From the NCBI GenBank assembly GCA_003280605.1, contig QCEM01000025.1:1-35343 (forward strand): 35,343 nt of DNA, read 5' to 3'. Below the pieces are notes generated by a model. That model had not been told where the DNA came from. It saw only the letters and a list, made by a program, of their open reading frames with translations, and made no database searches. Below, in pieces: positions 8,193-17,149 of the stretch; position 1 is the first letter of the stretch; each line of letters opens with the position of its first letter. The position numbers and the translations under genes are program-made. The DNA comes from SAR116 cluster bacterium AG-355-O21 (lineage in GTDB: Bacteria; Pseudomonadota; Alphaproteobacteria; Thalassobaculales; Thalassobaculaceae).

Positions 8193-8469
8193 TTATGCAT
8201 CCTCTTTAAACAATCACTTTAAGACATGCGTCAGCAAACTCGGCAGCATATTTATGGCTTAACACATCCCGATGTTAACACCGCCAGAACGCCGGGCCAG
8301 TGAATGAAAAAGCTGTTTTCCGGCAGCGTCAACACTGATCGACGGCGCAGCGGATGTTTTGGCCGGTTATCGATCAAATCGTTGCTTGAACGGCAAACCC
8401 GAAGCAGGTTAATTTTTTGGCCGACTTAGGCCTTTTGACCGATCGAATCAGCAGGCCAGCAATATTTTA
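8193..8469. promoter_or_regulatory. Divergent intergenic region between two acyl-CoA operons
   Basis: 277 bp between oppositely oriented genes, so it must hold promoters for both. I see similar short elements GATCAAATCG and GATCGAATCA near 8371 and 8441, but no clear palindromic operator or -35/-10 pair. No gene is supported inside. Confidence 0.35.
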
Positions 8470-10038
8470 ATGACGGACATTCAACCGATGACCCCCCCCT
8501 TCAGTCGGACAATATTTGAGCTTCTGGAAGAACAAGCGGCAACTGCCCCTGATCATCCGGTCATTATCATCGGCCAAGAAACTGTTTCCTATGCCTGCTT
8601 GGCCAAACGCGCGGGCCGTTTAGCCGCCGGTTTGCGCAGCAGAGGATTGGCACGCGGTGATCGTGTCGGTTTGCTGTGTGATAACCGGGTCGAATGGCTG
8701 GAGGTGTTTTTTGCCGTGACCGCGTTAGGGGCAACCTTGGTGCCATTCAGCACCTGGTCAACACGCAGCGAGCTTGAATTCCTGATCACCGATTCCGCGA
8801 TATCTTGGCTTTTTTCGATTGGCAGCTTTGGTAAACGCACTTTTGATGCGGATATCATAGCCCTTCAAAGCGCCGGCCAAGCACCGGCATTGCGGCATGT
8901 GATTATGATCGACAGTGGCGATTATCAATCGCTACCAGCCGCCGAAGCTTTGCCACGACGGTCCCCTGCTGCAGCTGCCGATGCCACCGATATCATGGTT
9001 TCCCTCTATACCTCAGGGTCAAGCAATCGCCCCAAATCTGTTCCGCTAAGCCATTTTGCCGCCATTGAAAATGCCTTCAATATTGGCGAGCGACAGGGAT
9101 TAACAGCCAATGACCGGGTCTTAATTTCAATCCCGTTATTCTGGTCCTACGGCGCGGTCAATGCCCTGCCGACGATCCTCTCACATGGCGCAACCATGGT
9201 CTTGCAAGGACATTTCGTAGCAGCTGAAGCTCTTGATTTGATTGAACAGCATCGTTGTACCGCCCTTTACACCCTGCCGGCGATGACCAATGCCTTGCTG
9301 CAACATGCGGATTTTCGCCCCGAACGCACTGCCTCCCTGCGGACCGGCGTGACCATTGGCGCACCGCGCGATCTGATCAAGGCAGCCGAGGAACTGGGGG
9401 CACGGCAAATTTGCAATATTTATGGGGCAACCGAGAATTACGGCAATTGCTGTGTGACCCCTGCCGATTGGCCGTTAGAAAAGCGTGCCCAGTGTCAGGG
9501 GCCGCCCTTACCTGGCGTTAAACTGCGCATTATGGATCCACAAACACAGACTCAAATGGCGGTTGGTGAGATTGGTGAAATTGAAGTGAGTGGTTATCTA
9601 ACCCCAGGATATAGCGGTGATAGCGCGAAATTTAATGCCGATGTGTTCACCAAAGACGGGTATTTTCGCACCGGCGATTTAGGCGCCCTTGATGAAACCG
9701 GGGCGCTGCATTACGCCGGTCGCCGTTCAGAGATGATCAAACGCGCCGGAATCAATGTCTCACCGGCAGAAGTCGAGGAGATCCTGCTGCAACACAGCGA
9801 TATTGCCCTTGCCGGGGTGACCGGTTTGGAGGATGAGGCACGCGGCGAGATCATTGTCGGCTTTATTTGCGCCCGCCCAGGCATCACCATTGAAATCGAC
9901 CAGGTCCTGGCGCATTGCAGGGAATATTTATCTGCCTACAAACTGCCGGATCAGCTGCATGTGGTCGCTGCCTTGCCATTGACGGTGACCGGTAAGCTGA
10001 TGCGCGCCGACCTGAAACAAATGGCAGCAGAGCGATGA
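8470..10038 (+). CDS. AMP-dependent acyl-CoA ligase
   Basis: 522 residues, class I adenylate-forming enzyme. It activates a carboxylic acid with ATP to acyl-AMP and then acyl-CoA. Motifs seen: the P-loop at 180-191, reading YTSGSSNRPKSV, where usual members have TGxPKG, so two glycines are replaced; the A5 motif YGATEN near 318; the RTGDLG core near 400 followed by GRRSEMIKRAGINVSPAEVE; and the terminal TVTGKLMR with the catalytic lysine. The closest recognisable style is the medium/short-chain or cyclohexane-carboxylate group; substrate unknown. The stop overlaps the start of the next gene by 4 nt (ATGA), so the two are coupled. Confidence 0.85.
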   Translation: MTDIQPMTPPFSRTIFELLEEQAATAPDHPVIIIGQETVSYACLAKRAGRLAAGLRSRGLARGDRVGLLCDNRVEWLEVFFAVTALGATLVPFSTWSTRSELEFLITDSAISWLFSIGSFGKRTFDADIIALQSAGQAPALRHVIMIDSGDYQSLPAAEALPRRSPAAAADATDIMVSLYTSGSSNRPKSVPLSHFAAIENAFNIGERQGLTANDRVLISIPLFWSYGAVNALPTILSHGATMVLQGHFVAAEALDLIEQHRCTALYTLPAMTNALLQHADFRPERTASLRTGVTIGAPRDLIKAAEELGARQICNIYGATENYGNCCVTPADWPLEKRAQCQGPPLPGVKLRIMDPQTQTQMAVGEIGEIEVSGYLTPGYSGDSAKFNADVFTKDGYFRTGDLGALDETGALHYAGRRSEMIKRAGINVSPAEVEEILLQHSDIALAGVTGLEDEARGEIIVGFICARPGITIEIDQVLAHCREYLSAYKLPDQLHVVAALPLTVTGKLMRADLKQMAAER

Positions 10039-11153
10039 GCAATCCAATCGGCAGCTTTCTGAAGGGCGTTCGGGTTCTGGATCTGTCGCAATATATCCCC
10101 GGGCCACTGGGCAGCCTGATGCTGGTTGATATGGGGGCCGACGTCATCAAAATTGAGCCGCCATCAGGGGACCCAATGCGTGATTTGGGGCCCCGCGACC
10201 AAGCCGGCGAGGCCCTGTTCCACCGCACCTTGAATGCCGGCAAGCAGATCTTGCGTCTTGATTTGAAAACGCCCGAAGGAGCGGCCGATCTGCTTGACCT
10301 GGTGGGCCACGCCGATGTTTTGATCGAAGGGTTTCGGCCCGGAGCCATGCAGCGACTAGGCTTCGATCATGCACGACTTTCAGCCGTCAACCCGCGCCTC
10401 ATTTATTGTTCAATCAGTGGCTACGGCGCTACCGGCAAGCAGGTCTTGAAGGCCGGGCACGACGCCAATTATCTTGCTGAAGCAGGCGTGTTGGATCGCA
10501 ATGGCGACATGCGGCCCGTCTATTTTGATCCACCGATCGCTGATTTAACCGGCAGTTTATTTGCCGCCCTTGCCATCGTTGGTGCGCTGCATGGCCGCCA
10601 TCGCACCGGCCAGGGCTGCCATATCGATCTTGGTCTTGCCGATGTCATTATGCCGTTGCAAATGTTGCAGATCGCCGATCATGGCGAAAATGCCACGGTG
10701 CCACAACGCGGTCAGACCTATCTAAACGGCGGTGCCGCTTACTACAATGTCTATGAAACCCGCGACCACCGCCATCTCGTGGTCGGAGCGGTTGAGCCAA
10801 AATTCTGGCAAACTTTTTCAAAAGCTGCCGGGCGACCGGAATGGATTTCGCGTCAAGGTGAGGATCTGCCACAAACAAATTTGATCAATGATGTTGCCGC
10901 CCGGATAGCCGAGATGACGCTGGCGGAAAACCTTGAGTGTTTCGCCGATGGTGATTGCTGTGTTTCCGCCGTCTTAGATCTTAACGAGGCACTGAACGAT
11001 GGCACCGAGCAGCTATCGGCACGGATTGCTCATCGTGACCTGGTGCGCCTGGGCAGCGATGGCTTGCTGCAATCCTTGTTTCCGGCCCGGGTGAACGATA
11101 CCGCGCCGGCCCTCCGGCCGGCGATGCGCGACTATCTGCCGCCCACCCCTTAA
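10035..11153 (+). CDS. CaiB/BaiF family III CoA-transferase or alpha-methylacyl-CoA racemase
   Basis: 372 residues with the family III fold: GVRVLDLSQYIPGPLGSLML at the N-terminus, MGADVIKIEPP, and VLIEGFRPG near 95-103. The GHDANYLAEAGVL block (H142) and D170 in PPIADLTGS correspond to the His and Asp acid/base pair of alpha-methylacyl-CoA racemases, while D170 also sits where CoA-transferases carry their catalytic Asp. The length (372) favours the racemase branch; transferases often exceed 400. It either epimerises a 2-methylacyl-CoA or exchanges CoA between acids. Overlaps the ligase gene by 4 nt; the reductase gene begins 36 nt after its stop. Confidence 0.8.
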   Translation: MSNPIGSFLKGVRVLDLSQYIPGPLGSLMLVDMGADVIKIEPPSGDPMRDLGPRDQAGEALFHRTLNAGKQILRLDLKTPEGAADLLDLVGHADVLIEGFRPGAMQRLGFDHARLSAVNPRLIYCSISGYGATGKQVLKAGHDANYLAEAGVLDRNGDMRPVYFDPPIADLTGSLFAALAIVGALHGRHRTGQGCHIDLGLADVIMPLQMLQIADHGENATVPQRGQTYLNGGAAYYNVYETRDHRHLVVGAVEPKFWQTFSKAAGRPEWISRQGEDLPQTNLINDVAARIAEMTLAENLECFADGDCCVSAVLDLNEALNDGTEQLSARIAHRDLVRLGSDGLLQSLFPARVNDTAPALRPAMRDYLPPTP

Positions 11154-11189
11154 CGGCTAAAATGCCATCGATGCAAAAGGAAGCTAGTG

Positions 11190-12167
11190 ATGCGTGCCTT
11201 GCTTTGTCGGACCCTTGGAGAGATTGCAAATTTACAGGTTGCCGAAACCGCTGACCCGAAATGTGGCCCCGGCATGGTCCGGATTGCGGTCAAAGCGTCA
11301 GGGGTAAACTTCCCAGATATCCTGATGACAGAGGGCAAGTATCAGGTCAAACCTGATCTACCGTTCATCCCCGGTCTTGAAGTCGCCGGCGACGTTATTG
11401 AATGTGGCGCCGGTGTTGATCATCTACATATTGGTGCGCGGGTTCTGGCATTTGCGCGTTTTGGCGGTGGACATGCCGAACAAATCGTCTTGCCGGCAGA
11501 AATCGTCACACCGATCCCGCCGTCCATGGATTACGTAACCGCAGCAGCCTTCTTTGTTGCCTTCGGCACGGCGCATTTTGCACTGGCCCATCGCGCCGGC
11601 TTGCAAGCCGCCGAAACCGTATTGGTCCTGGGGGCCGCAGGTGGCGTCGGCCTGGCCGCCATCGAGGTTGCTAAAATGCTTGGCGCGCGGGTCATCGCAG
11701 CAGCCGGAAGTGAGCAAAAACTGGCCCTGGCCCGTGCCCATGGCGCCGATGAAACCATTAACTATCGCAGCGACAATCTGCGCGACCAGGTGCTGGCACT
11801 GACCGACCAAAACGGCGTCGATGTGGTTTTTGACCCTGTTGGCGGGGATGCTTTCAGCCAATCGGTCCGTTGTATTGGTTGGCAAGGGCGAATTCTGGTT
11901 GTTGGCTTTGCCTCCGGCGATATCCCCAAAGTTGCGACGAATATGATCTTAGTGAAAAATTTTTCCGTCGTCGGCGTTGTCTTTGGCGAGCACAGCTTCC
12001 GGTATCCAAGCGATTCCAGGCAACGGATGATGGCGCTTTTGGCAGCTTATGACGCCGCGAAGCTGACCCCGAAAGTGATGCAAACCTTCCCGCTTGACGA
12101 TGCGCAGGAGGCACTCGGCATGCTCGGCAGCCGGCAGGTTATGGGCAAGCTGGTGCTGACACCTTAG
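11190..12167 (+). CDS. Zinc-free MDR reductase (NADPH:quinone oxidoreductase-like)
   Basis: 325 residues from the ATG at 11190, preceded by AAGGAAG; a GTG three bases earlier also reads in frame. The medium-chain reductase fold lacks zinc ligands. SGVNFPDILMTEGKY (38-51) and PFIPGLEVAGDV (58-69) are typical of the quinone-reductase branch, and the NADPH motif GAAGGVG is at 148-154. Likely NADPH-dependent reduction of a conjugated double bond. Placed after the acyl-CoA ligase and the racemase/transferase genes it might act as an enoyl-CoA reductase. It does not show the sequence style of AcuI/YhdH acryloyl-CoA reductases as I know them, so that role is only a hypothesis. Confidence 0.8.
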   Translation: MRALLCRTLGEIANLQVAETADPKCGPGMVRIAVKASGVNFPDILMTEGKYQVKPDLPFIPGLEVAGDVIECGAGVDHLHIGARVLAFARFGGGHAEQIVLPAEIVTPIPPSMDYVTAAAFFVAFGTAHFALAHRAGLQAAETVLVLGAAGGVGLAAIEVAKMLGARVIAAAGSEQKLALARAHGADETINYRSDNLRDQVLALTDQNGVDVVFDPVGGDAFSQSVRCIGWQGRILVVGFASGDIPKVATNMILVKNFSVVGVVFGEHSFRYPSDSRQRMMALLAAYDAAKLTPKVMQTFPLDDAQEALGMLGSRQVMGKLVLTP

Positions 12168-12700
12168 CGCCGCAACCGGCCCCTAAAAACCAGCAGGCGG
12201 CGGCAATGCGGCCGAGGCGTCAGAACCAGGGGCAGGTTTTTGCGAGAGCCATAAGCTATTGGAAAATTACTCGAGGTGGCCAGATTTGACTTGAAGGCGC
12301 CGTCACTTCGTTTCGTAACGGGTTTGTTTTCAGGGGCTTGCACCGATCTGTTTGCCTATGCCGCCATGAATGGTGGGCCGGGTGACCCGCCTGCTCGCGC
12401 ATGATCTGACTGCCGCAAAACCACGAAAATCTTGGCGCGACTTGACCCGCATTGGCGGCGGCGGGCATTCTCAAAGCCGACAGCGGTAACGTCGATTGCT
12501 GTCGCTGGGAGGGATGCAAATATCAAGACGCGATGATCAAGCGCAGATAAAAAGAATTTAGAATTTCCTGCGCCTTTGACGGCATTTTAGAGAAATTTAA
12601 TTACCGGAAACTTCACGATGAATCAGTCCTGTTATGGCCACCCCCGGCATATATAGTCTTCTGGTTTTTCACGAGATCGTTTTACAGAACGGATATCCTA
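12168..12700. other. Non-coding region before hyuA
   Basis: 533 bp without a supported gene. At 12256-12300 is a stretch resembling the tRNA 3'-end-like sequences found at 21.6 and 32.9 kb, in the same orientation. A possible promoter for hyuA is TTGACG (12576-12581) with TAATTA 16 nt later (12598-12603); this is weak evidence. The composition suggests eroded DNA at an island boundary. Confidence 0.4.
12256..12300 (-). repeat. Degenerate tRNA 3'-end-like sequence (third, decayed copy)
   Basis: The plus strand reads ATTGGAAAATTACTCGAGG, then TGGCCAGATTTGACTTGA. The copy at 21.65 kb reads ATTGAAAAATTGATCGG, then AACGGCCAGATTTGAACTGA. The shared GGCCAGATTT corresponds, on the minus strand, to half of a T-arm, but one base of the T loop is missing. 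This could be an eroded attachment site; the similarity is short. Confidence 0.3.
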
Positions 12701-14713
12701 ATGAGAGTTGGCGTTGAAGTAGGTGGTACGTTTACCGATTTAGTCGTTGTTGGCGATGGCGCGATCAAAGTAGCGAAAGTGCCGAGCACGCCGCTGCAAC
12801 CTGACATTGGCGTCATGGATGCACTGGCGGCAGCTGATCTCAATCTGCTGGATATCGAGGAGATGGTACATGGATCAACCGTCGCAACCAACGCAGTATT
12901 GGAGCGGAAAGGTGGCCGCGTTGGCGTTATTGTCACAACCGGAACCGGCGATATTTTTGCCCTTCAACGACATGACCGCACGGCAATTTATGATCTGCAT
13001 TATCGCAAACCCGCGCCAGTTATTGCGCGCAGTGATATCTGTGAGATAAATGAACGTCTGGCAGCGGATGGGTCGATAATTCAAGCCTTGGATGAAGCGC
13101 GGCTGGATCGCGTGATTGGCGCCTTCCTTACGTCGGCGCCGTTCGATGCCATCGCCGTTTGCCTTCTGCATGGATACGCAAACCCTGTCCATGAAAGATG
13201 CGTGTCGGAAGCGATACGCCGATACCAGCCGGACATTCCTGTCACCTTGTCATCGGATGTATCACCAGAATTTCGTGAATATGAGCGGGCGTCGACAACG
13301 GCGTTGGCAGCCTATGTGCAACCTGTCATTGCCGGTTATCTCAGTCGATTGACCGATAAACTGCAGGCCGCCGGGTTCAAAGGCCGTTTCAGCATGATGC
13401 AGTCAAACGGCGGACGAATGCCCGCCAGCAGCATGGCGCAAAATGCCATTGCTGCGTTGTTCTCCGGGCCGGCAGCCGGGGTTATTGGCGCCATGGGAGT
13501 GGCGGCGCGGTCAGGCTTTAAAAATATAATTACCCTGGATATGGGCGGTACCAGCACAGATGTATCGCTGATCTCCAATGGTCGCCCGGACTTGGCACCA
13601 CAAACCATGATTGACGGTCTGCCAGTCAGGACACCGGTAATAGATATCGCCACCGTTGGTGCCGGCGGTGGATCGATTGCCTGGGCTGATGATGGCGACC
13701 TACTGCGGGTCGGCCCGCAATCCGCAGGTGCCTTCCCTGGACCAGCCTGTTATGGGCGCGGCGGCACAAAGCCGACAATTACTGACGCGCATCTGATACG
13801 CGGGACCATGCGTTCGTTGTCCTTTGTCGGTGGCTCGATAGCGGTTGATCACGATGCGGCGGCGGCAGCTTTCGCGGAATTGTCTGTGCACATGGAGATG
13901 AGCGTTGAGAAGTTGGCAGACAGTGCGATCAGGGTTGCCGAAGGCAATATCGTGCGCGCAGTCCAGCAGGTGTCGACCGAGAGAGGGCTTGATCCACGAG
14001 ATTTTATTCTGGTTCCCTTTGGCGGTGCCGGCCCACTTCATGCTGCACGGGTCGCCGAAGATTTAGGCATTCGCACAATCCTGATCCCATTAAATGCCGG
14101 TGTCTTATCGGCGGCCGGCTTACTGATGTCTGACTATGTTCACTATCGATCCAAAACCGAACGCTTACAGCTTCATGAAAGTGCGATAGGGAATGTAAAA
14201 GCGATTCTCTTGGCGCTGCGTCAGGAGGCCGAAGCGTATATGGAAGAGATCGGGATCACCGACAACCTAAGGTTCGAATACGTACTAGAGATGCGCTATG
14301 TCGGTCAGGCCTTTGAGCTGTCCGTTGCTTTGGGTGGAGAGCTAGAAACGCTCACATATAGCGCAATATTCGAGGCTTTTCGCGCCGCCCATCATCGGGT
14401 CTTTGAATTTTCTAAACCGCCGCAAGACCCGGCCGAAATTGTCTCCTACCGTGTTGGCATAAAAAGCCATGCTGCGAAATTTCCGGAACTTGCTAACTCC
14501 GATGCAGGAGCAAACGATGAGTTAGATTCGATAAACCTCATCGAAGGCGGTACATCATTGGCCTGCAAGCTCGCCAAACGGGACCAAATTAATGCGACCG
14601 GGATAACCGGCGCGCTATTGATTGAGGATGGTACCTCGACTGTTTACATCCCGCCCGGCTGGCATGTTCTGAAAGACCAGGCGGGAAATCTTATTGCAAA
14701 GTATCATGGGTGA
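12701..14713 (+). CDS. hyuA: Hydantoinase/oxoprolinase HyuA family protein
   Basis: 670 residues, slightly short of the usual 680-700. The actin-like ATPase motifs are visible: VGVEVGGTFTDL at 3-14, VHGSTVATNAVLERK at 56-70, TLDMGGTSTDVSLI near 277-290, and the GAGGGSIAW and GAFPGPACYGRGG blocks around 325-350. HyuA and HyuB together hydrolyse ATP to open or carboxylate small carbonyl compounds: N-methylhydantoin, 5-oxoproline, acetone, acetophenone or caprolactam, depending on subfamily. Sequence alone does not settle which. The hyuB start follows the hyuA stop within a few bases, and a GYD-domain gene follows hyuB, making a three-gene operon. The ribosome site before ATG 12701 is weak (GGAT). 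Confidence 0.9.
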   Translation: MRVGVEVGGTFTDLVVVGDGAIKVAKVPSTPLQPDIGVMDALAAADLNLLDIEEMVHGSTVATNAVLERKGGRVGVIVTTGTGDIFALQRHDRTAIYDLHYRKPAPVIARSDICEINERLAADGSIIQALDEARLDRVIGAFLTSAPFDAIAVCLLHGYANPVHERCVSEAIRRYQPDIPVTLSSDVSPEFREYERASTTALAAYVQPVIAGYLSRLTDKLQAAGFKGRFSMMQSNGGRMPASSMAQNAIAALFSGPAAGVIGAMGVAARSGFKNIITLDMGGTSTDVSLISNGRPDLAPQTMIDGLPVRTPVIDIATVGAGGGSIAWADDGDLLRVGPQSAGAFPGPACYGRGGTKPTITDAHLIRGTMRSLSFVGGSIAVDHDAAAAAFAELSVHMEMSVEKLADSAIRVAEGNIVRAVQQVSTERGLDPRDFILVPFGGAGPLHAARVAEDLGIRTILIPLNAGVLSAAGLLMSDYVHYRSKTERLQLHESAIGNVKAILLALRQEAEAYMEEIGITDNLRFEYVLEMRYVGQAFELSVALGGELETLTYSAIFEAFRAAHHRVFEFSKPPQDPAEIVSYRVGIKSHAAKFPELANSDAGANDELDSINLIEGGTSLACKLAKRDQINATGITGALLIEDGTSTVYIPPGWHVLKDQAGNLIAKYHG

Positions 14714-14717
14714 ACAG

Positions 14718-16298
14718 ATGGCACTCTCCAAAGTCGACCACGCAATTATCAATCGAGCCCTTATTGCTGCCACATACGAGATGGGCACAAAGCTCATCCG
14801 CTCTGCCCATTCGCCGATTGTGCGCGAAGCCCAGGATTGCTCCGCCGCGATTATGAACAATCGCGGAGAAGTCGTCGCCCAAGCCGAGTTAACGGCCATT
14901 CAACTTGGCTCAATCGCACAAACATTTGCACCCTGTTTAAAGCTTTACCCGTTGGATGAAATCAAGGCGGGCGACTTTTTCTTGAACAATGATCCCTATA
15001 ACGGCGGCCAGCATATTCCGGATATTTTTTTGTTCACGCCGATATTCTTCGCCAGCAAGCTCATCGGCTTTAGCGCGACCGTAGTGCATCACATCGATCT
15101 TGGTGGTGGGGCACCGGGCCTGAACCCTGAAGCGTCCGATGTGCATCAAGAAGGGTTAATATTCCCGCCGACACGCTACCATCTGGACCATGATTGGAAT
15201 GGCGGCCCGCTTGAGCGTTTCATTGCCGCAAATGTGCGGATGCCCGAGGCCACCATTGGCGATCTGAACGCGCAATTTGCCGCCAACGCTATCGGGGCAA
15301 AGCGGCTTTGCACTTTGGCAGAGAAATTCGGATCTGACGGTATTTCCGAAGCGATGGATGAAATGCTCGATTACTCCGAGCGGCGCATACGGGCAGCCAT
15401 TAAGAAACTGCCAAGCGGCATATATCACGGCGAAGCGGCACTTGATGATGACGGTATCGGAGATGAGCCGGTGTTCATTCGCACCCAGGTGACGGTCGCC
15501 GATGAAAAAATCCAGGTGAATTTTGACGGCACCGATCGACAGGTCGCAACCAATATCAATTGTCCGTTTTCCTCTACCTTGGCGGCAGCGGTTGCATGTC
15601 TGAAATCGGTTCTTACCGATCCAGACATCCCCTTTAATGATGGAGTGGCTCGGGTCATCTCAATCGATGCGCCATATGGCTCTATTCTTAATCCGAAACC
15701 GCCAGCGCCAGTTCGCGCCCGGTTGTTGTCATCGCACCGGGTGTTCAATTCTGTGATGAAAGCGCTGGCGCAGATCGTACCTGACGCTGTCATTGCCGAA
15801 GGGTTCGATACCACAACACCAGTCTGTCTCAGCTATCTCGATGATAACGGATATAACATTTACCTGGAAATCCTTGGCGGCGGATATGGCGCCGGTGCGC
15901 GCAACGACGGCTGCGATGGGGTGGATTGTCCGCTATCGAACTGCGCGAATATCCCGATTGAAGCCCTTGAAATGGATTATCCGTTCCTGCGCCTTGAAAC
16001 CTATAGCCTCCGGCAAGGGTCCGGCGGAGCAGGTGCACAGCGCGGCGGTCTTGGGTTTGAAAGATCGTATCGGATTCTCAGCGATGGTGTACAATTTGCC
16101 ACCTACAGTGACCGATTTAAGGTTCCGGCAGCGGGCCTGCTTGGCGGCGAGGCCGGCATTTGCGCGGAAACTTTCATTGATCGTCAGGGCGAGATTATTC
16201 CACTTGCCTCGAAGACCGGGCGAACCCTTGACGCCGGCGACCTGCTTGTGGTCAGGACCGGCGGCGGCGGTGGCTATGGCCCAGCCAAAAATAAATGA
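14718..16298 (+). CDS. hyuB: Hydantoinase/oxoprolinase HyuB family protein
   Basis: 526 residues from the ATG at 14718, which has GGGTGA just upstream and begins 4 nt after the hyuA stop; an ATG at 14706 overlapping hyuA is the alternative. Family signatures: the N-terminal IINRALIAATYEMGTKLIR, then SPIVREAQDCSAAIM, FFLNNDPYNGGQHIPDI at about 90-106, and the C-terminal RQGSGGAGAQRGGLG and RTGGGGGYGPA blocks. HyuB forms a complex with HyuA and contributes the active site for the carbonyl substrate. Length is normal for the hydantoinase B group and too short for fused eukaryotic-type oxoprolinases. Substrate unknown. Confidence 0.9.
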   Translation: MALSKVDHAIINRALIAATYEMGTKLIRSAHSPIVREAQDCSAAIMNNRGEVVAQAELTAIQLGSIAQTFAPCLKLYPLDEIKAGDFFLNNDPYNGGQHIPDIFLFTPIFFASKLIGFSATVVHHIDLGGGAPGLNPEASDVHQEGLIFPPTRYHLDHDWNGGPLERFIAANVRMPEATIGDLNAQFAANAIGAKRLCTLAEKFGSDGISEAMDEMLDYSERRIRAAIKKLPSGIYHGEAALDDDGIGDEPVFIRTQVTVADEKIQVNFDGTDRQVATNINCPFSSTLAAAVACLKSVLTDPDIPFNDGVARVISIDAPYGSILNPKPPAPVRARLLSSHRVFNSVMKALAQIVPDAVIAEGFDTTTPVCLSYLDDNGYNIYLEILGGGYGAGARNDGCDGVDCPLSNCANIPIEALEMDYPFLRLETYSLRQGSGGAGAQRGGLGFERSYRILSDGVQFATYSDRFKVPAAGLLGGEAGICAETFIDRQGEIIPLASKTGRTLDAGDLLVVRTGGGGGYGPAKNK

Positions 16299-16326
16299 CG
16301 CAAATCAATAAACATAGGAAAGACCA

Positions 16327-16674
16327 ATGAGTGTGCATGTTCTGTATCTTGTAAAATACGAAAATGATCAAAAAGCCGCGATGCGGGACACCCCCGCGAT
16401 GCGTGATCGGGCGGAAATACACCGCCAGGCAATTGCCGATTTCGGCGGCAAGCCGATTGCGCAATTCGGATCATATGGCGAATATGACATGGTCTATATC
16501 TATGAGATGCCCGACGAGAAAGCGCTGGCGGCCAACCTCCATCTGACCGACACCTACGGACTCGCAAAATACAGTAAGGCAATTCCTTTGCTGAGCAGCG
16601 ATGATTTTGTGGAATCTTTGCGTCTGGCAAGTGAGACGCCGACCAAGTACTCGCCTGCGTCTCCCGAGGCGTGA
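16327..16674 (+). CDS. GYD-domain protein
   Basis: 115 residues. The GYD family pattern (ferredoxin-like alpha/beta sandwich) is recognisable: a first strand HVLYLVKY, a helix with RAEIHRQAIADFGGKPI, then YGEYDMVYIYEMPD at 50-63, which holds the family's G-x-Y-D core, followed by a helix. No catalytic residues are known for this domain. It starts 28 nt after hyuB on the same strand with AGGAAAGACC before the ATG, so it is probably co-transcribed with hyuAB. It might be a third subunit or an accessory factor, which is inference from position. Confidence 0.75.
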   Translation: MSVHVLYLVKYENDQKAAMRDTPAMRDRAEIHRQAIADFGGKPIAQFGSYGEYDMVYIYEMPDEKALAANLHLTDTYGLAKYSKAIPLLSSDDFVESLRLASETPTKYSPASPEA

Positions 16675-16756
16675 TCTGAGAATATCCTGCAAAATAGCCA
16701 CCCATCGAACCGCAATCGCACGCCGGCCTGGTCACCGTCATAACGATCTTGCCCGC

Positions 16757-16930
16757 TTATGTGACTGCCAGCCTAATATCGTTCCGCCGCCGCTGGCGTT
16801 CGCCGGCAAAGCGACGCAGAGCCTGGATCTGTGTGCGGTCAAGGAGCCCGCCAATTGTCTTGCCAAGAAACCAAAGTGCCTTCAGCCGTGACAGCGTACG
16901 TTCGCCATGTCCGATAGCAACAATGGTCAT
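16757..16930 (-). CDS. Possible 57-residue basic protein
   Basis: In the otherwise empty stretch 16675-17149 a minus-strand frame runs from ATG 16930 to TAA 16757. It reads as a plausible helical, basic protein (TLSRLKALWFLGKTIGGLL, then RRFAGERQRRRNDIR). I do not recognise it and no strong ribosome site is visible. It may be the remnant of a longer gene. I see nothing else in this stretch. Confidence 0.25.
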   Translation of the reverse strand: MTIVAIGHGERTLSRLKALWFLGKTIGGLLDRTQIQALRRFAGERQRRRNDIRLAVT

Positions 16931-17149
16931 TCGGTGTCTCGGCGTCGAACCCGGTCTGCCAAACGGCGGCCCCCGGCGTTACACCGGAATTGAACCGACA
17001 TTGACCGAGTTGGGAATTTCGTCGCCGGCGCGGCCGTTTGATGGGAGGTTTCGGCGAACGGGAAATTTGCAAATATGCCGGCCCCGCAAGAGCCCTCATC
17101 CGAGTGGCACGATTGCTGTCTTTCTGTATCTGAACGCCAGGCTTTAAAA

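Noticed and set aside
11190-12167. Calling the MDR gene acuI
   Set aside because: The sequence has the quinone-reductase style around SGVNFPDIL and lacks the YhdH/AcuI pattern I know; acryloyl-CoA reduction remains only a hypothesis.
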